DNA from: an uncultured Prevotellaceae bacterium
GTDB taxonomy: Bacteria; Bacteroidota; Bacteroidia; Bacteroidales; Bacteroidaceae
DNA length: 64,000 nucleotides
Direction: 5' to 3'
NCBI GenBank assembly: GCA_902800495.1
Contig: CADCET010000005.1
Coordinates: forward strand, 1-64,000
Position 1 is the stretch's first letter. Each line of letters opens with the position of its first letter. Below are positions 8,372-15,928 of this stretch, piece by piece. The notes beneath the pieces were generated by a model. It was not told the DNA's origin and made no database searches. It saw only the letters and a program-made list of their open reading frames with translations. Both the position numbers and the translations under genes were made by a program.

Positions 8372-10426
8372 ATGAAAAGACTCCGTTTTTTATCAGCATT
8401 ACTGTTGTTTGCAGTATCTGCTTTTGGTGATAATAAGCTGACCGAGAACTTCGAGAGCGGTCTGCCCACATCGGCCCCTTCAAGTGAGACGGTAGTAACT
8501 CTGGCTTCCGGCCAGTGGAAGATCAAAGGTGCCTGCGGAAAGTCAGACAACAGCAGCCAGCGTCTCGCCATGAGCGGCAATGGCTATGCCGTCACCCCCA
8601 CCCTCTGTCAGCCCGGCAAAGTCACCTTCAGCCACCGTGCATCGGGCAGTGGCAAGAAACTCAAGGTAGAGAAGTCAACCGACAACGGACAGACGTGGCA
8701 AGAGTTAGGCACCGCCACCGTCTCGTCGTCGACACCCTACGGCTCCAGTACCTTCAAGTGCAACTCGCAGGAGGAAGACACCGAGGTACTCATCCGTTTC
8801 ACATGCATGAGTTCCACTATTTATCTCGACGATATCACCATCACACTGAACAGCGTCAGCCAGCAGCAACCCGACATTGACGACCCGACATACATCACCG
8901 ACGGTGCGTGGGTTCCCACCAAGCCATTTCCTGCAGCTGTGAAGGAGATATATCTTGCCCCCGACGGTAATCCCAACGGCGATGGAACCTTTGACCGTCC
9001 ATGGAACGATTTGCAGCAAGCCATCAATGCTGCCACTCCCGGCACACACATTATCTGCCGCGGTGGCACATACTATCCCAAGAAACAGAGCGACGGCAAA
9101 TATACCGTGCGCATCAAGAAGAGCGGCACGGAGCAGGCACCCATCATCATACGCGCCTATGAGAATGAAAAGCCCGTCTTCGACTTCGTGAACCAGCTGC
9201 GCGACCAGATGGTAGGCGACCGCGGCCTGCTCATCACCGGCAACTACTGGTGGCTCTTCGGTCTGCACATCACCCACGCCGCCGACAACGGCATCAAGCT
9301 GGAGGGGTCGCACAACCGCATAGAACGCTGCGAGTTCTCGTATAACCTCGACACCGGCCTGCAGCTCGGCTTCGGACATAAGTTCAGCGACACCTTCCCC
9401 GGCATCTCCGAGAACGACGGCAGTTACTGTGCCTACAACGATGTCATAGACTGCGACTCGCACCATAACTGCGACTATGACGCCAACTATGGGTCGGATG
9501 CCGACGGATTTGCCTGCAAGATGCACAACGGCAAGGGCAACCGCTTCATACGCTGCCGCGCATGGCACAACAGCGACGATGGATGGGATCTCTACGAGAC
9601 CGACTTCGACGTGGTGCTGGCTGAGTGCTGGCAGTGGGAGTCGGGCAAGGCCGAAGACCATACGTGGGTGAAGGACAACATCACGAAGTCGGGCAACATG
9701 TCGTTCTCGGGCAACGGCAACGGCATCAAGCTCGGCGGCAACGGCACGGGCGGCTCGTCGAAGGGCGTACACTATGCCTTCAACTGCATAGCCTTCGGCA
9801 ACAACGGCAGCTCGTCGGTTAAGGGCTTCGACTGCAACAGCCACAAGGGCGGTCATGTGCTCGTGGGCTGTCTGGCCTTCAATAACAGCTACGACTATAT
9901 GTTCGAGAGCGGCGGCTCTGACGCCAACACCAAGTATTACAACAATGCGTGCCTTGGCCGACAGGAAATCAGCGTAGGCTACGACGACTATAACGCCATT
10001 GCCGTCAAGATGTCGAAGAACGGATGGACAAACCACCTCGTCACCAGCATCAGCCAGGACGACTACCTCTCGCTCGACGAGGACGAGGCCATGAAACCAC
10101 GCGACATCTTTGGCGGACTGCCCCGCAAGTTCGCGCGTCTGGCCTACGACAGCCAGATGATTGACGCCGGAAACGCCACGTTCGAAGAGTCGATGGAGGT
10201 ATGGCAGCAGCTGGTAAGTGACTTCCCCTTCCTGCAGCGTGCCGTCCAGGGCCATGCCCGCGATATCGGTCCATACGAGAGTTCGTACAGTGCCGCCACC
10301 GCCATCACCACAGTCAAGGACTCACCTGCCGTCGCTCCATGCAAGAAGGTCATGCGCAACGCACGCATCGTCATAGAGAAAGACGGCCACTACTATAACA
10401 CCAAAGGACAACGAATCGCCCCATAA
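8372..10426 (+). CDS. Secreted PL9-family pectate lyase
   Basis: A 684-residue exported protein: signal peptide (MKRLRFLSALLLFAVSAFG), a beta-sandwich domain (about 20-165), then a right-handed parallel beta-helix (about 185-600). The family 9 polysaccharide lyase signature is clear: DADGFACKMHNG, where Lys383 corresponds to the catalytic Lys of PelL, followed by NSDDGWDLYE with the calcium-binding Asp residues. PL9 enzymes split polygalacturonan or rhamnogalacturonan by beta-elimination. The end YYNTKGQRIAP resembles the short C-terminal tail of Prevotella exoproteins. There is no SusC/SusD pair nearby. Confidence 0.85.
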   Translation: MKRLRFLSALLLFAVSAFGDNKLTENFESGLPTSAPSSETVVTLASGQWKIKGACGKSDNSSQRLAMSGNGYAVTPTLCQPGKVTFSHRASGSGKKLKVEKSTDNGQTWQELGTATVSSSTPYGSSTFKCNSQEEDTEVLIRFTCMSSTIYLDDITITLNSVSQQQPDIDDPTYITDGAWVPTKPFPAAVKEIYLAPDGNPNGDGTFDRPWNDLQQAINAATPGTHIICRGGTYYPKKQSDGKYTVRIKKSGTEQAPIIIRAYENEKPVFDFVNQLRDQMVGDRGLLITGNYWWLFGLHITHAADNGIKLEGSHNRIERCEFSYNLDTGLQLGFGHKFSDTFPGISENDGSYCAYNDVIDCDSHHNCDYDANYGSDADGFACKMHNGKGNRFIRCRAWHNSDDGWDLYETDFDVVLAECWQWESGKAEDHTWVKDNITKSGNMSFSGNGNGIKLGGNGTGGSSKGVHYAFNCIAFGNNGSSSVKGFDCNSHKGGHVLVGCLAFNNSYDYMFESGGSDANTKYYNNACLGRQEISVGYDDYNAIAVKMSKNGWTNHLVTSISQDDYLSLDEDEAMKPRDIFGGLPRKFARLAYDSQMIDAGNATFEESMEVWQQLVSDFPFLQRAVQGHARDIGPYESSYSAATAITTVKDSPAVAPCKKVMRNARIVIEKDGHYYNTKGQRIAP

Positions 10427-10521
10427 ATATCACAAAAGGGATTGTTGTGTACTCTGCTGATGATTCGCAAAGGGGCATCGATGCCGCCGTGTTGATACGT
10501 GGCGTTTGAGAAAGAGTCGGG

Positions 10522-11487
10522 CTAAGAAGCCCCCTTCTTGTCTAAGCGGAGGAACAGGCCGGCAAGGATGGTGCCGCTGATAGAGTGCCAGGCGCACGAG
10601 ATGGCGCAGGGCAGTACGGCGAGGGGCTGGGCGGCGAAGAAGTTGCCGGCAAGGACGGTGGCCAGTCCCGCGTTCTGCATACCTACCTCAATGGAAATGG
10701 TGCGTTTCTTGGCTTTCGAGAAGCGTGCCATTTTTCCTGCGGTGTAGCCGAGGAGATAGCCTAACGTGTTGTGGCAGAAGACGACGGCGAACGTCCACAG
10801 GAACAGCCAGAGACCGCGGGCAATGAGGTCGTCGTGAACCGTTGAGATGACACCGCCCACGATGCAGGCCAGACAGGTGACGCTCAGGCCGGGCATCAGT
10901 GACTGGATGGTTGGGAAGTGCTTGCTTTTCGAATAGGTGTAATTCAGGAAACAGCCGATGGCGACGGGGATGATCGTTACGATGAGAATATTCAGGAACA
11001 TACCGATGGCATCAATCTCGATGATTTCACCGGCTGTCAGTTCCATCAGTAGCGGCGTCATCACGGGGGCGAGCAGCGTTGAGGCGCAGGTCATGCCTAC
11101 CGAGAAAGCCACGTCGCCGTGACAGAGATACGACATGATATTGCTCGACACGCCGCCGGGGCAGCAGCCCACGAGGAGTATGCCGAGCGCCAGTGCTGGT
11201 TCCAGACGGAATACATGCACCAGCAGGTAAGCCACGCAAGGCATGATGAAGAACTGGGCGCAGGCACCTATCAGTATGTCGAAGGGTCGGCGGGCCAGTA
11301 TGCGGAAGTCGTCAGTTGTCAGCGTCAGTCCCATCGTCAGCATGATAATGCCGAGGATGACCGTCTGCGTGGTGCCGCGAACCCACATGAAGAGGTCGGG
11401 TACGAAGAATGTTATCACGGCGATGGCAATGATAAACAGTGAGGCGTTTCCTGCGAGCCAGCGGCTCAATTTCATCATCGTTTGCAT
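10522..11487 (-). CDS. Bile acid:sodium symporter family (BASS) transporter
   Basis: A 321-residue integral membrane protein with nine or ten hydrophobic segments. Family marks are GCCPGGVSSNIMSYL (about residues 107-121) and the later EVGMQNAGLATVLA, which in characterised relatives form the crossed helices around the sodium and substrate sites. BASS proteins co-transport sodium with organic acids such as bile acids, pantoate or pyruvate; the substrate here cannot be told from sequence. It is a single-gene unit, divergent from the LUD gene. Confidence 0.9.
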   Translation of the reverse strand: MQTMMKLSRWLAGNASLFIIAIAVITFFVPDLFMWVRGTTQTVILGIIMLTMGLTLTTDDFRILARRPFDILIGACAQFFIMPCVAYLLVHVFRLEPALALGILLVGCCPGGVSSNIMSYLCHGDVAFSVGMTCASTLLAPVMTPLLMELTAGEIIEIDAIGMFLNILIVTIIPVAIGCFLNYTYSKSKHFPTIQSLMPGLSVTCLACIVGGVISTVHDDLIARGLWLFLWTFAVVFCHNTLGYLLGYTAGKMARFSKAKKRTISIEVGMQNAGLATVLAGNFFAAQPLAVLPCAISCAWHSISGTILAGLFLRLDKKGAS

Positions 11488-11509
11488 ATCTTATTCTGTT
11501 TTCAGGCTG

Positions 11510-11517
11510 CAAAAGTA
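11510..11517 (-). promoter_or_regulatory. -7 box of the BASS transporter promoter
   Basis: The minus strand reads TACTTTTG, a good TAnnTTTG match, 23 nt before the ATG at 11487. Confidence 0.6.
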
Positions 11518-11559
11518 ATAAAAATGTTGGGAAAATGAAAATATCTCGCTTTTTTATTG

Positions 11560-11567
11560 TACTTTTG
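11560..11567 (+). promoter_or_regulatory. -7 box of the LUD gene promoter
   Basis: TACTTTTG with a T-rich -33 region (CGCTTTTTTATTG). The predicted start is about 47 nt before the ATG at 11618, a longer leader than most in the window. Confidence 0.6.
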
Positions 11568-11617
11568 CAACCAACCTAAAGCTTCTGGGAAGCAATGACA
11601 TCAACCTTTATGAATAT

Positions 11618-12253
11618 ATGACACCCAAAGAATTACGAAACGAACGATTGGCGGAGCGGATGATCAAGAGTCTGAAGCGTCGCAACATGGAGGCGTTCTA
11701 CTGTCCGACAGCTAAGGAGGCAGTGGCGCAAGTATCGAAACTGATTGCTGACGGCAGTAGTGTGACGTGGGGCGGCTCAATGACGATCCGCGACATGGGA
11801 ATCCCGCAGGCGCTGAAGGAGCGTGGCACGTTGGAAGTGCTCGATCGCGACGAGGTGACTGACCGTGAGGAGGTGGTGAAGATCTACGAGCGTGCCTTTA
11901 CGGCTGATGTCTATCTGTCGAGTGCCAACGCCATCAGTGAAGACGGCGTCATCGTGAACATCGACGGTAATGGCAATCGTGTGGCCGCCATTACCTGGGG
12001 ACCGAAGAAAGTCATCTTTGTCATTGGCATGAACAAGGTGGCGCAGACCGTCGAGGCCGCTTTGGCCCGTGCCCGTTCAACGGCTTCGCCCGTCAATGCT
12101 GCCCGTTTCGACATCAAGACACCCTGTCAAGTGGATGGCGTCTGCCACAACTGCAACTCGCCGGAGAGCATTTGCAACTACGTCCATTTCCTGCGCAATT
12201 CGCCGCGCGGTCGGCATACCGTGGTACTCGTTGGCGAGGATTTCGGTTATTAG
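11618..12253 (+). CDS. LUD-domain protein (LutC/YkgG-like)
   Basis: A 211-residue LUD-domain protein (formerly DUF162). The core shows SVTWGGSMTIRDMGIPQAL (about residues 47-65), SSANAISEDGVIVNIDGNGNR (about 107-127) and TWGPKKVIFVIGMNKV. Unlike LutC it carries a C-terminal cysteine cluster CQVDGVCHNCNSPESIC (about 170-186) that could bind zinc or an iron-sulfur centre; this subfamily is often a stand-alone gene. LutABC oxidises lactate, but lutA and lutB are not nearby, so a lactate role should not be assumed. Confidence 0.8.
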   Translation: MTPKELRNERLAERMIKSLKRRNMEAFYCPTAKEAVAQVSKLIADGSSVTWGGSMTIRDMGIPQALKERGTLEVLDRDEVTDREEVVKIYERAFTADVYLSSANAISEDGVIVNIDGNGNRVAAITWGPKKVIFVIGMNKVAQTVEAALARARSTASPVNAARFDIKTPCQVDGVCHNCNSPESICNYVHFLRNSPRGRHTVVLVGEDFGY

Positions 12254-12432
12254 TACCTCCTGATTTGTCGTGGCAGTTCTCCACTTTGCCCTCATATCCG
12301 GCTGAGCCAAAGTCCCATAAATCTGTCGTAAACAATGTAGCCGTCTGAAGTGCGATAAACCAGGTCTTTTGGCTTCTGCATTGTTTTGCACAAAAACCAT
12401 TTCGATTATTTGTGAAATACAATCCTTTTGAT

Positions 12433-12440
12433 TAACTTTG
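12433..12440 (+). promoter_or_regulatory. -7 box of the amino-acid symporter promoter
   Basis: TAACTTTG lies 22 nt before the ATG at 12463; a TTG triplet about 22 bp upstream may be the -33 element. Confidence 0.6.
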
Positions 12441-12462
12441 TCGCCATAATACCTATTATAAT

Positions 12463-13890
12463 ATGAATGAACTGATAACACAGGTGAATGATGCCGTGTG
12501 GAGCTATATACTGATAGCTGCGCTGGTGGGATGCGGACTGTGGTTTACGTGGAAGACGCGGTTCGTGCAGTTCCGCATGGTGGGCGAGATGTTGCGACTG
12601 CTGACAGACTCGGCAGTGGACACCGTAGAATCGCAGGTGAAGGAGAAGGGCGACGCAGAGAAGCGTAAGCATATCTCGTCGTTTCAGGCTTTTGCCGTTT
12701 CTGTGGCCACCCGTGTGGGAACGGGCAATCTGGCGGGCGTCGCCTCGGCTATTGCCATTGGTGGTCCTGGCGCGGTGTTCTGGATGTGGGTCATCGCCCT
12801 CATGGGTTCGGCAACCGCTTTTGTGGAGTCAACCTTGGCGCAGCTTTTCAAGCAGAAGCACAAGGACTCGTTTATCGGCGGTCCGGCTTACTATATCCAG
12901 CGCGGCCTACACCAGCGTTGGATGGCCGTCTTGTTTGCCATCCTCATCACCTGTCAGTTCGGACTGTCGAACAACTCGATTCAGGCCAACACCATCTGCG
13001 GCGCTATGCAAGAAGCCTTCGGTTTTTCGCCCGTGTGGGTAGGAGCGGTATTGGCGGCCTTGGGACTGTTTATCGTCTTTGGCGGCATCCAGCGTATCGC
13101 CCAAGTCAGCGCTGTGCTGGTGCCCGTGATGGCTATCGGCTACATGTTGTTAGCCATCGTGATTATCGTGATGAACATTCAGCTTCTGCCTGATGTCTTC
13201 AAGATCATCGTGCTCGATGCGTTTGGCATCCAGCAGGTGGCTGGCGGCGGCATAGGGGCTACGATGATGTATGGCATCAAGCGCGGTCTGTTCTCCAACG
13301 AGGCCGGCGAGGGTAGTGCGCCCAATGTGGCTGCCACGGCGTCGGTAACCCACCCCGTGAAGCAGGGCCTTATTCAGGCGCTGGGCGTCTTTACCGACAC
13401 GCTGTTGGTCTGCTCGTGTACGGCCTTCATTATTCTGGTTAGCGGACTCTATGCCGTGCCCGAACTCAATGGCATCGCTCTGACGCAGGCCGCATTAGAG
13501 TCAAAGATAGGTAGTGCGGGTCCCGTCTTCATTGCCATCGCCATCTTCCTTTTCGCCTTCTCCAGCATCATCGGCAACTATTATTACGGCGAGGCCAACA
13601 TCCGCTTTATCACGCCGAACCCAACGGTGATGACCGTCTATCGCATCTTCTCGGCAGGCGTGATGGTGGTCTTTGGCTCGCTCGCCAGCTTCGAACTCGT
13701 CTGGAACATCGTCGACTTCTTCATGGCCTGTCTCACGGCTTGCAACCTGGTGGCCATCGTCCTCTTGGGGCGCTATGCCTTCCGTCTGCTCGACGATTAC
13801 CGTCGCCAGAAGCGCCAAGGCATCAAGGAACCCACGTTCCACCGCAGTCAGATACCTGAATTGGAGAAGGAGTTGGAGTGTTGGGAATAG
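12463..13890 (+). CDS. Alanine/glycine:cation symporter (AGCS family)
   Basis: A 475-residue inner-membrane protein of the AGCS family, which imports alanine, glycine or related amino acids with sodium. Signature stretches are SVATRVGTGNLAGVASAIA (about residues 80-98), GGPGAVFWMWVIALMG, SNEAGEGSAPNVAATA (about 282-297) and FAFSSIIGNYYYGE. About eleven transmembrane segments can be counted. The length is normal. The CDF gene follows 40 bp later on the same strand. Confidence 0.92.
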   Translation: MNELITQVNDAVWSYILIAALVGCGLWFTWKTRFVQFRMVGEMLRLLTDSAVDTVESQVKEKGDAEKRKHISSFQAFAVSVATRVGTGNLAGVASAIAIGGPGAVFWMWVIALMGSATAFVESTLAQLFKQKHKDSFIGGPAYYIQRGLHQRWMAVLFAILITCQFGLSNNSIQANTICGAMQEAFGFSPVWVGAVLAALGLFIVFGGIQRIAQVSAVLVPVMAIGYMLLAIVIIVMNIQLLPDVFKIIVLDAFGIQQVAGGGIGATMMYGIKRGLFSNEAGEGSAPNVAATASVTHPVKQGLIQALGVFTDTLLVCSCTAFIILVSGLYAVPELNGIALTQAALESKIGSAGPVFIAIAIFLFAFSSIIGNYYYGEANIRFITPNPTVMTVYRIFSAGVMVVFGSLASFELVWNIVDFFMACLTACNLVAIVLLGRYAFRLLDDYRRQKRQGIKEPTFHRSQIPELEKELECWE

Positions 13891-13930
13891 TCGTGGCTGC
13901 TATCATCGCTAAAACGAAAAAAGGGTAAAA

Positions 13931-14812
13931 GTGGAAAGAAACAAGGAGATTTACCGGGTGACGCTTGTGGGCGGCGTGGTGAACGTGGTGTTGCTGCTCT
14001 TTAAGTTTGTGGCGGGCATCGTTGGCCATAGTGCTGCGATGGTGGCCGACGCCGTCCACTCGCTGTCCGACTTCGTGACCGATGTCATTGTGCTGGTGTT
14101 TGTACATATCAGCGGCAAACCGCAGGACAAGTCGCACGACTATGGCCACGGTAAGTACGAGACGCTGGCGATGACGCTTATCGGTATGGCCTTGCTGTTG
14201 GTGGCCGTCGGCATTCTCTATAGCGGGTTGACGAAGATTGTGGCGTGGGCCGCTGGCGCACAGTTGCAGGCACCCGGCACCTTGGCTTTATGGGCCGCCT
14301 TGCTGTCGGTGGTGCTGAAAGAGGCCGTCTACCGCTACTCGATGGTGAAGGCGCGTCAGCTGAACTCGCAGGCCGTTGAGGCCAACGCCTGGCACCACCG
14401 TAGCGACGCCCTGTCGTCGATAGGAACGGCTGTGGGTATTGGTGGCGCCATCTTCTTAGGGCCGCGCTGGACGGTGCTCGACCCCGTGGCTTCCATTGTC
14501 GTTGGCGCGTTTATCGTGAAGGTGGCTGTCGGCCTGCTGCGCAACGGTATTGGCGACCTGATGGAGCAGTCGCTGCCCGATGCCGTCGAACAGGAAATCC
14601 TGCAGGCGGTAGCCGCACTGCCCAACCTCACGAAGCCTCACGACCTGCGTACCCGCCGTATCGGCAATCACTACGCCATAGAGCTGCACATCTTGATGGA
14701 TGGCAATATCACCCTGCGCGAAGCACACGACAAGGCGACGGAGGTGGAAAACCTGCTGAAGGCTCGCTATGGCGAAGAGACGCACGTTGCCGTGCATGTC
14801 GAGCCGAAATAA
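13931..14812 (+). CDS. Cation diffusion facilitator (CDF) metal exporter
   Basis: A 293-residue CDF transporter. The first metal site is visible as DAVHSLSD (His-x3-Asp, about residues 41-48) and DYGHGKYET, and the second half of the site as HHRSDALSS (about 153-161). A C-terminal cytoplasmic ferredoxin-like domain (about 210-293) ends in THVAVHVE. Such proteins exchange zinc, iron or manganese for protons. Translation appears to start at GTG; no ATG lies in a suitable place. It follows the AGCS gene closely and runs toward the CE2 gene. Confidence 0.88.
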   Translation: MERNKEIYRVTLVGGVVNVVLLLFKFVAGIVGHSAAMVADAVHSLSDFVTDVIVLVFVHISGKPQDKSHDYGHGKYETLAMTLIGMALLLVAVGILYSGLTKIVAWAAGAQLQAPGTLALWAALLSVVLKEAVYRYSMVKARQLNSQAVEANAWHHRSDALSSIGTAVGIGGAIFLGPRWTVLDPVASIVVGAFIVKVAVGLLRNGIGDLMEQSLPDAVEQEILQAVAALPNLTKPHDLRTRRIGNHYAIELHILMDGNITLREAHDKATEVENLLKARYGEETHVAVHVEPK

Positions 14813-14815
14813 GTC

Positions 14816-15928
14816 TTATAACAATTTCTGAAGAAAGGCCACCAGTTCGTCGGCCATCAGCTTGTGCTGCTCGTAGCTGGGATGCCAGTCGGCACCGTAG
14901 CCGAGAGCGCCTTGCGGCGTCATGTCGAAGCGGTAGACCTGTTGGTCGCCGCTGCGGTGGGCCTCGTCGGCAACCTCGTCGAGCAGTCGGCGGCAGATGT
15001 CGAGCTCTTTCTTCTGCAGCATCGTTCCTGTCAAGAACACGACCTTGGCCTGCGGATTATGCTGGCGCACCATCTTGAGCAGCTTCTTGTAGCCTTGTTT
15101 CAGCAGCGCCGTGTCGTAGTTGTTCGTTGACAGGTCGTTGGTGCCTAAGTTGATGCAGACGACGTCGGGCTGGAAACGTGAGAAGTCCCAGCGCTCGTTC
15201 ATGGCACCACCCTCGCGGCGGAAGGCCGACTTCTCGGCATACATCGTGTATTCGTATTGCACGTCGATACGGTTGTCGGGCGTGCCCGTCCTCGGACCGT
15301 TATAGTTGCGATAGACGCCGATGCCGCTGCGGGCCACGATGTGGGCTACGGCACCTAACTGACGCGCCGCCATCTGGGCGTAGCTTAGGTAGTGGTTCTG
15401 CGTCTCGTAGCTGTAGTGGTCGGAAGCCCGCATCGCCTCGTTGCCATAGCCGCAGGTGATGGAATTGCCGATGAATTCTATCTTTTTTGATGGCAGGGCG
15501 GGAGGCTCCACCAGCTGGCCATCGGTGACGAATCCGCGGAACTCAGGCTTCAGGTCCCAGCCTTCGATGATGTACATCAGTCGCGCCGTGTGGCGTCCTT
15601 GGGGCAGGGCGGTACAGAGTGTGACGACCGAGTCGCGACGGCCGGTGAAGGCCACCTTGAACGGTTCGGCCTCGTCAATCTGTGCCATCCAGTAGCCGCT
15701 CTTCGGCTTGCAGAGCATACGCAGCTCGGTGCCCTCAAAGCCCACGTTAATCTGTGTGCCGGGGTAGTTGAACTGCGGCCGTTCGGGGTTGAGGAAACTG
15801 ATGCGCCCGACATACTGGATGTGGGGGTCTGACGGTGTGAAGACATGGCCGCGCAGGGGCAGCGTGGTGTCGGCAGAAGCAGCGCCCATTGTCAAAGCCA
15901 CGAGCGCTGCTAACAGGTATCTTTTCAT
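14816..15928 (-). CDS. Secreted CE2-like carbohydrate esterase (SGNH fold)
   Basis: A 370-residue exported protein: signal peptide (MKRYLLAALVALTMGAASA), an N-terminal jelly-roll domain (about 25-145), and an SGNH hydrolase domain. The catalytic block is FIGNSITCGYGNEA (Ser about 155), the Asn-containing block INLGTNDLS (about 259-267), and the C-terminal DWHPS pair. This two-domain order is that of carbohydrate esterase family 2, whose members deacetylate xylan or mannan. It overlaps the GH2 gene upstream by 4 bp, so both enzymes are probably made from one mRNA. Confidence 0.85.
   Translation of the reverse strand: MKRYLLAALVALTMGAASADTTLPLRGHVFTPSDPHIQYVGRISFLNPERPQFNYPGTQINVGFEGTELRMLCKPKSGYWMAQIDEAEPFKVAFTGRRDSVVTLCTALPQGRHTARLMYIIEGWDLKPEFRGFVTDGQLVEPPALPSKKIEFIGNSITCGYGNEAMRASDHYSYETQNHYLSYAQMAARQLGAVAHIVARSGIGVYRNYNGPRTGTPDNRIDVQYEYTMYAEKSAFRREGGAMNERWDFSRFQPDVVCINLGTNDLSTNNYDTALLKQGYKKLLKMVRQHNPQAKVVFLTGTMLQKKELDICRRLLDEVADEAHRSGDQQVYRFDMTPQGALGYGADWHPSYEQHKLMADELVAFLQKLL

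Noticed and set aside
8705-10255. A 516-codon open frame on the minus strand opposite the PL9 gene
   Set aside because: It is Val/Ala-rich without family resemblance and lies fully antisense to a gene with clear catalytic motifs; high-GC codon use explains the open frame.
11618-12253. lutC of a lactate utilisation operon
   Set aside because: lutA and lutB are absent and the C-terminal cysteine cluster differs from LutC, so only the domain is named.
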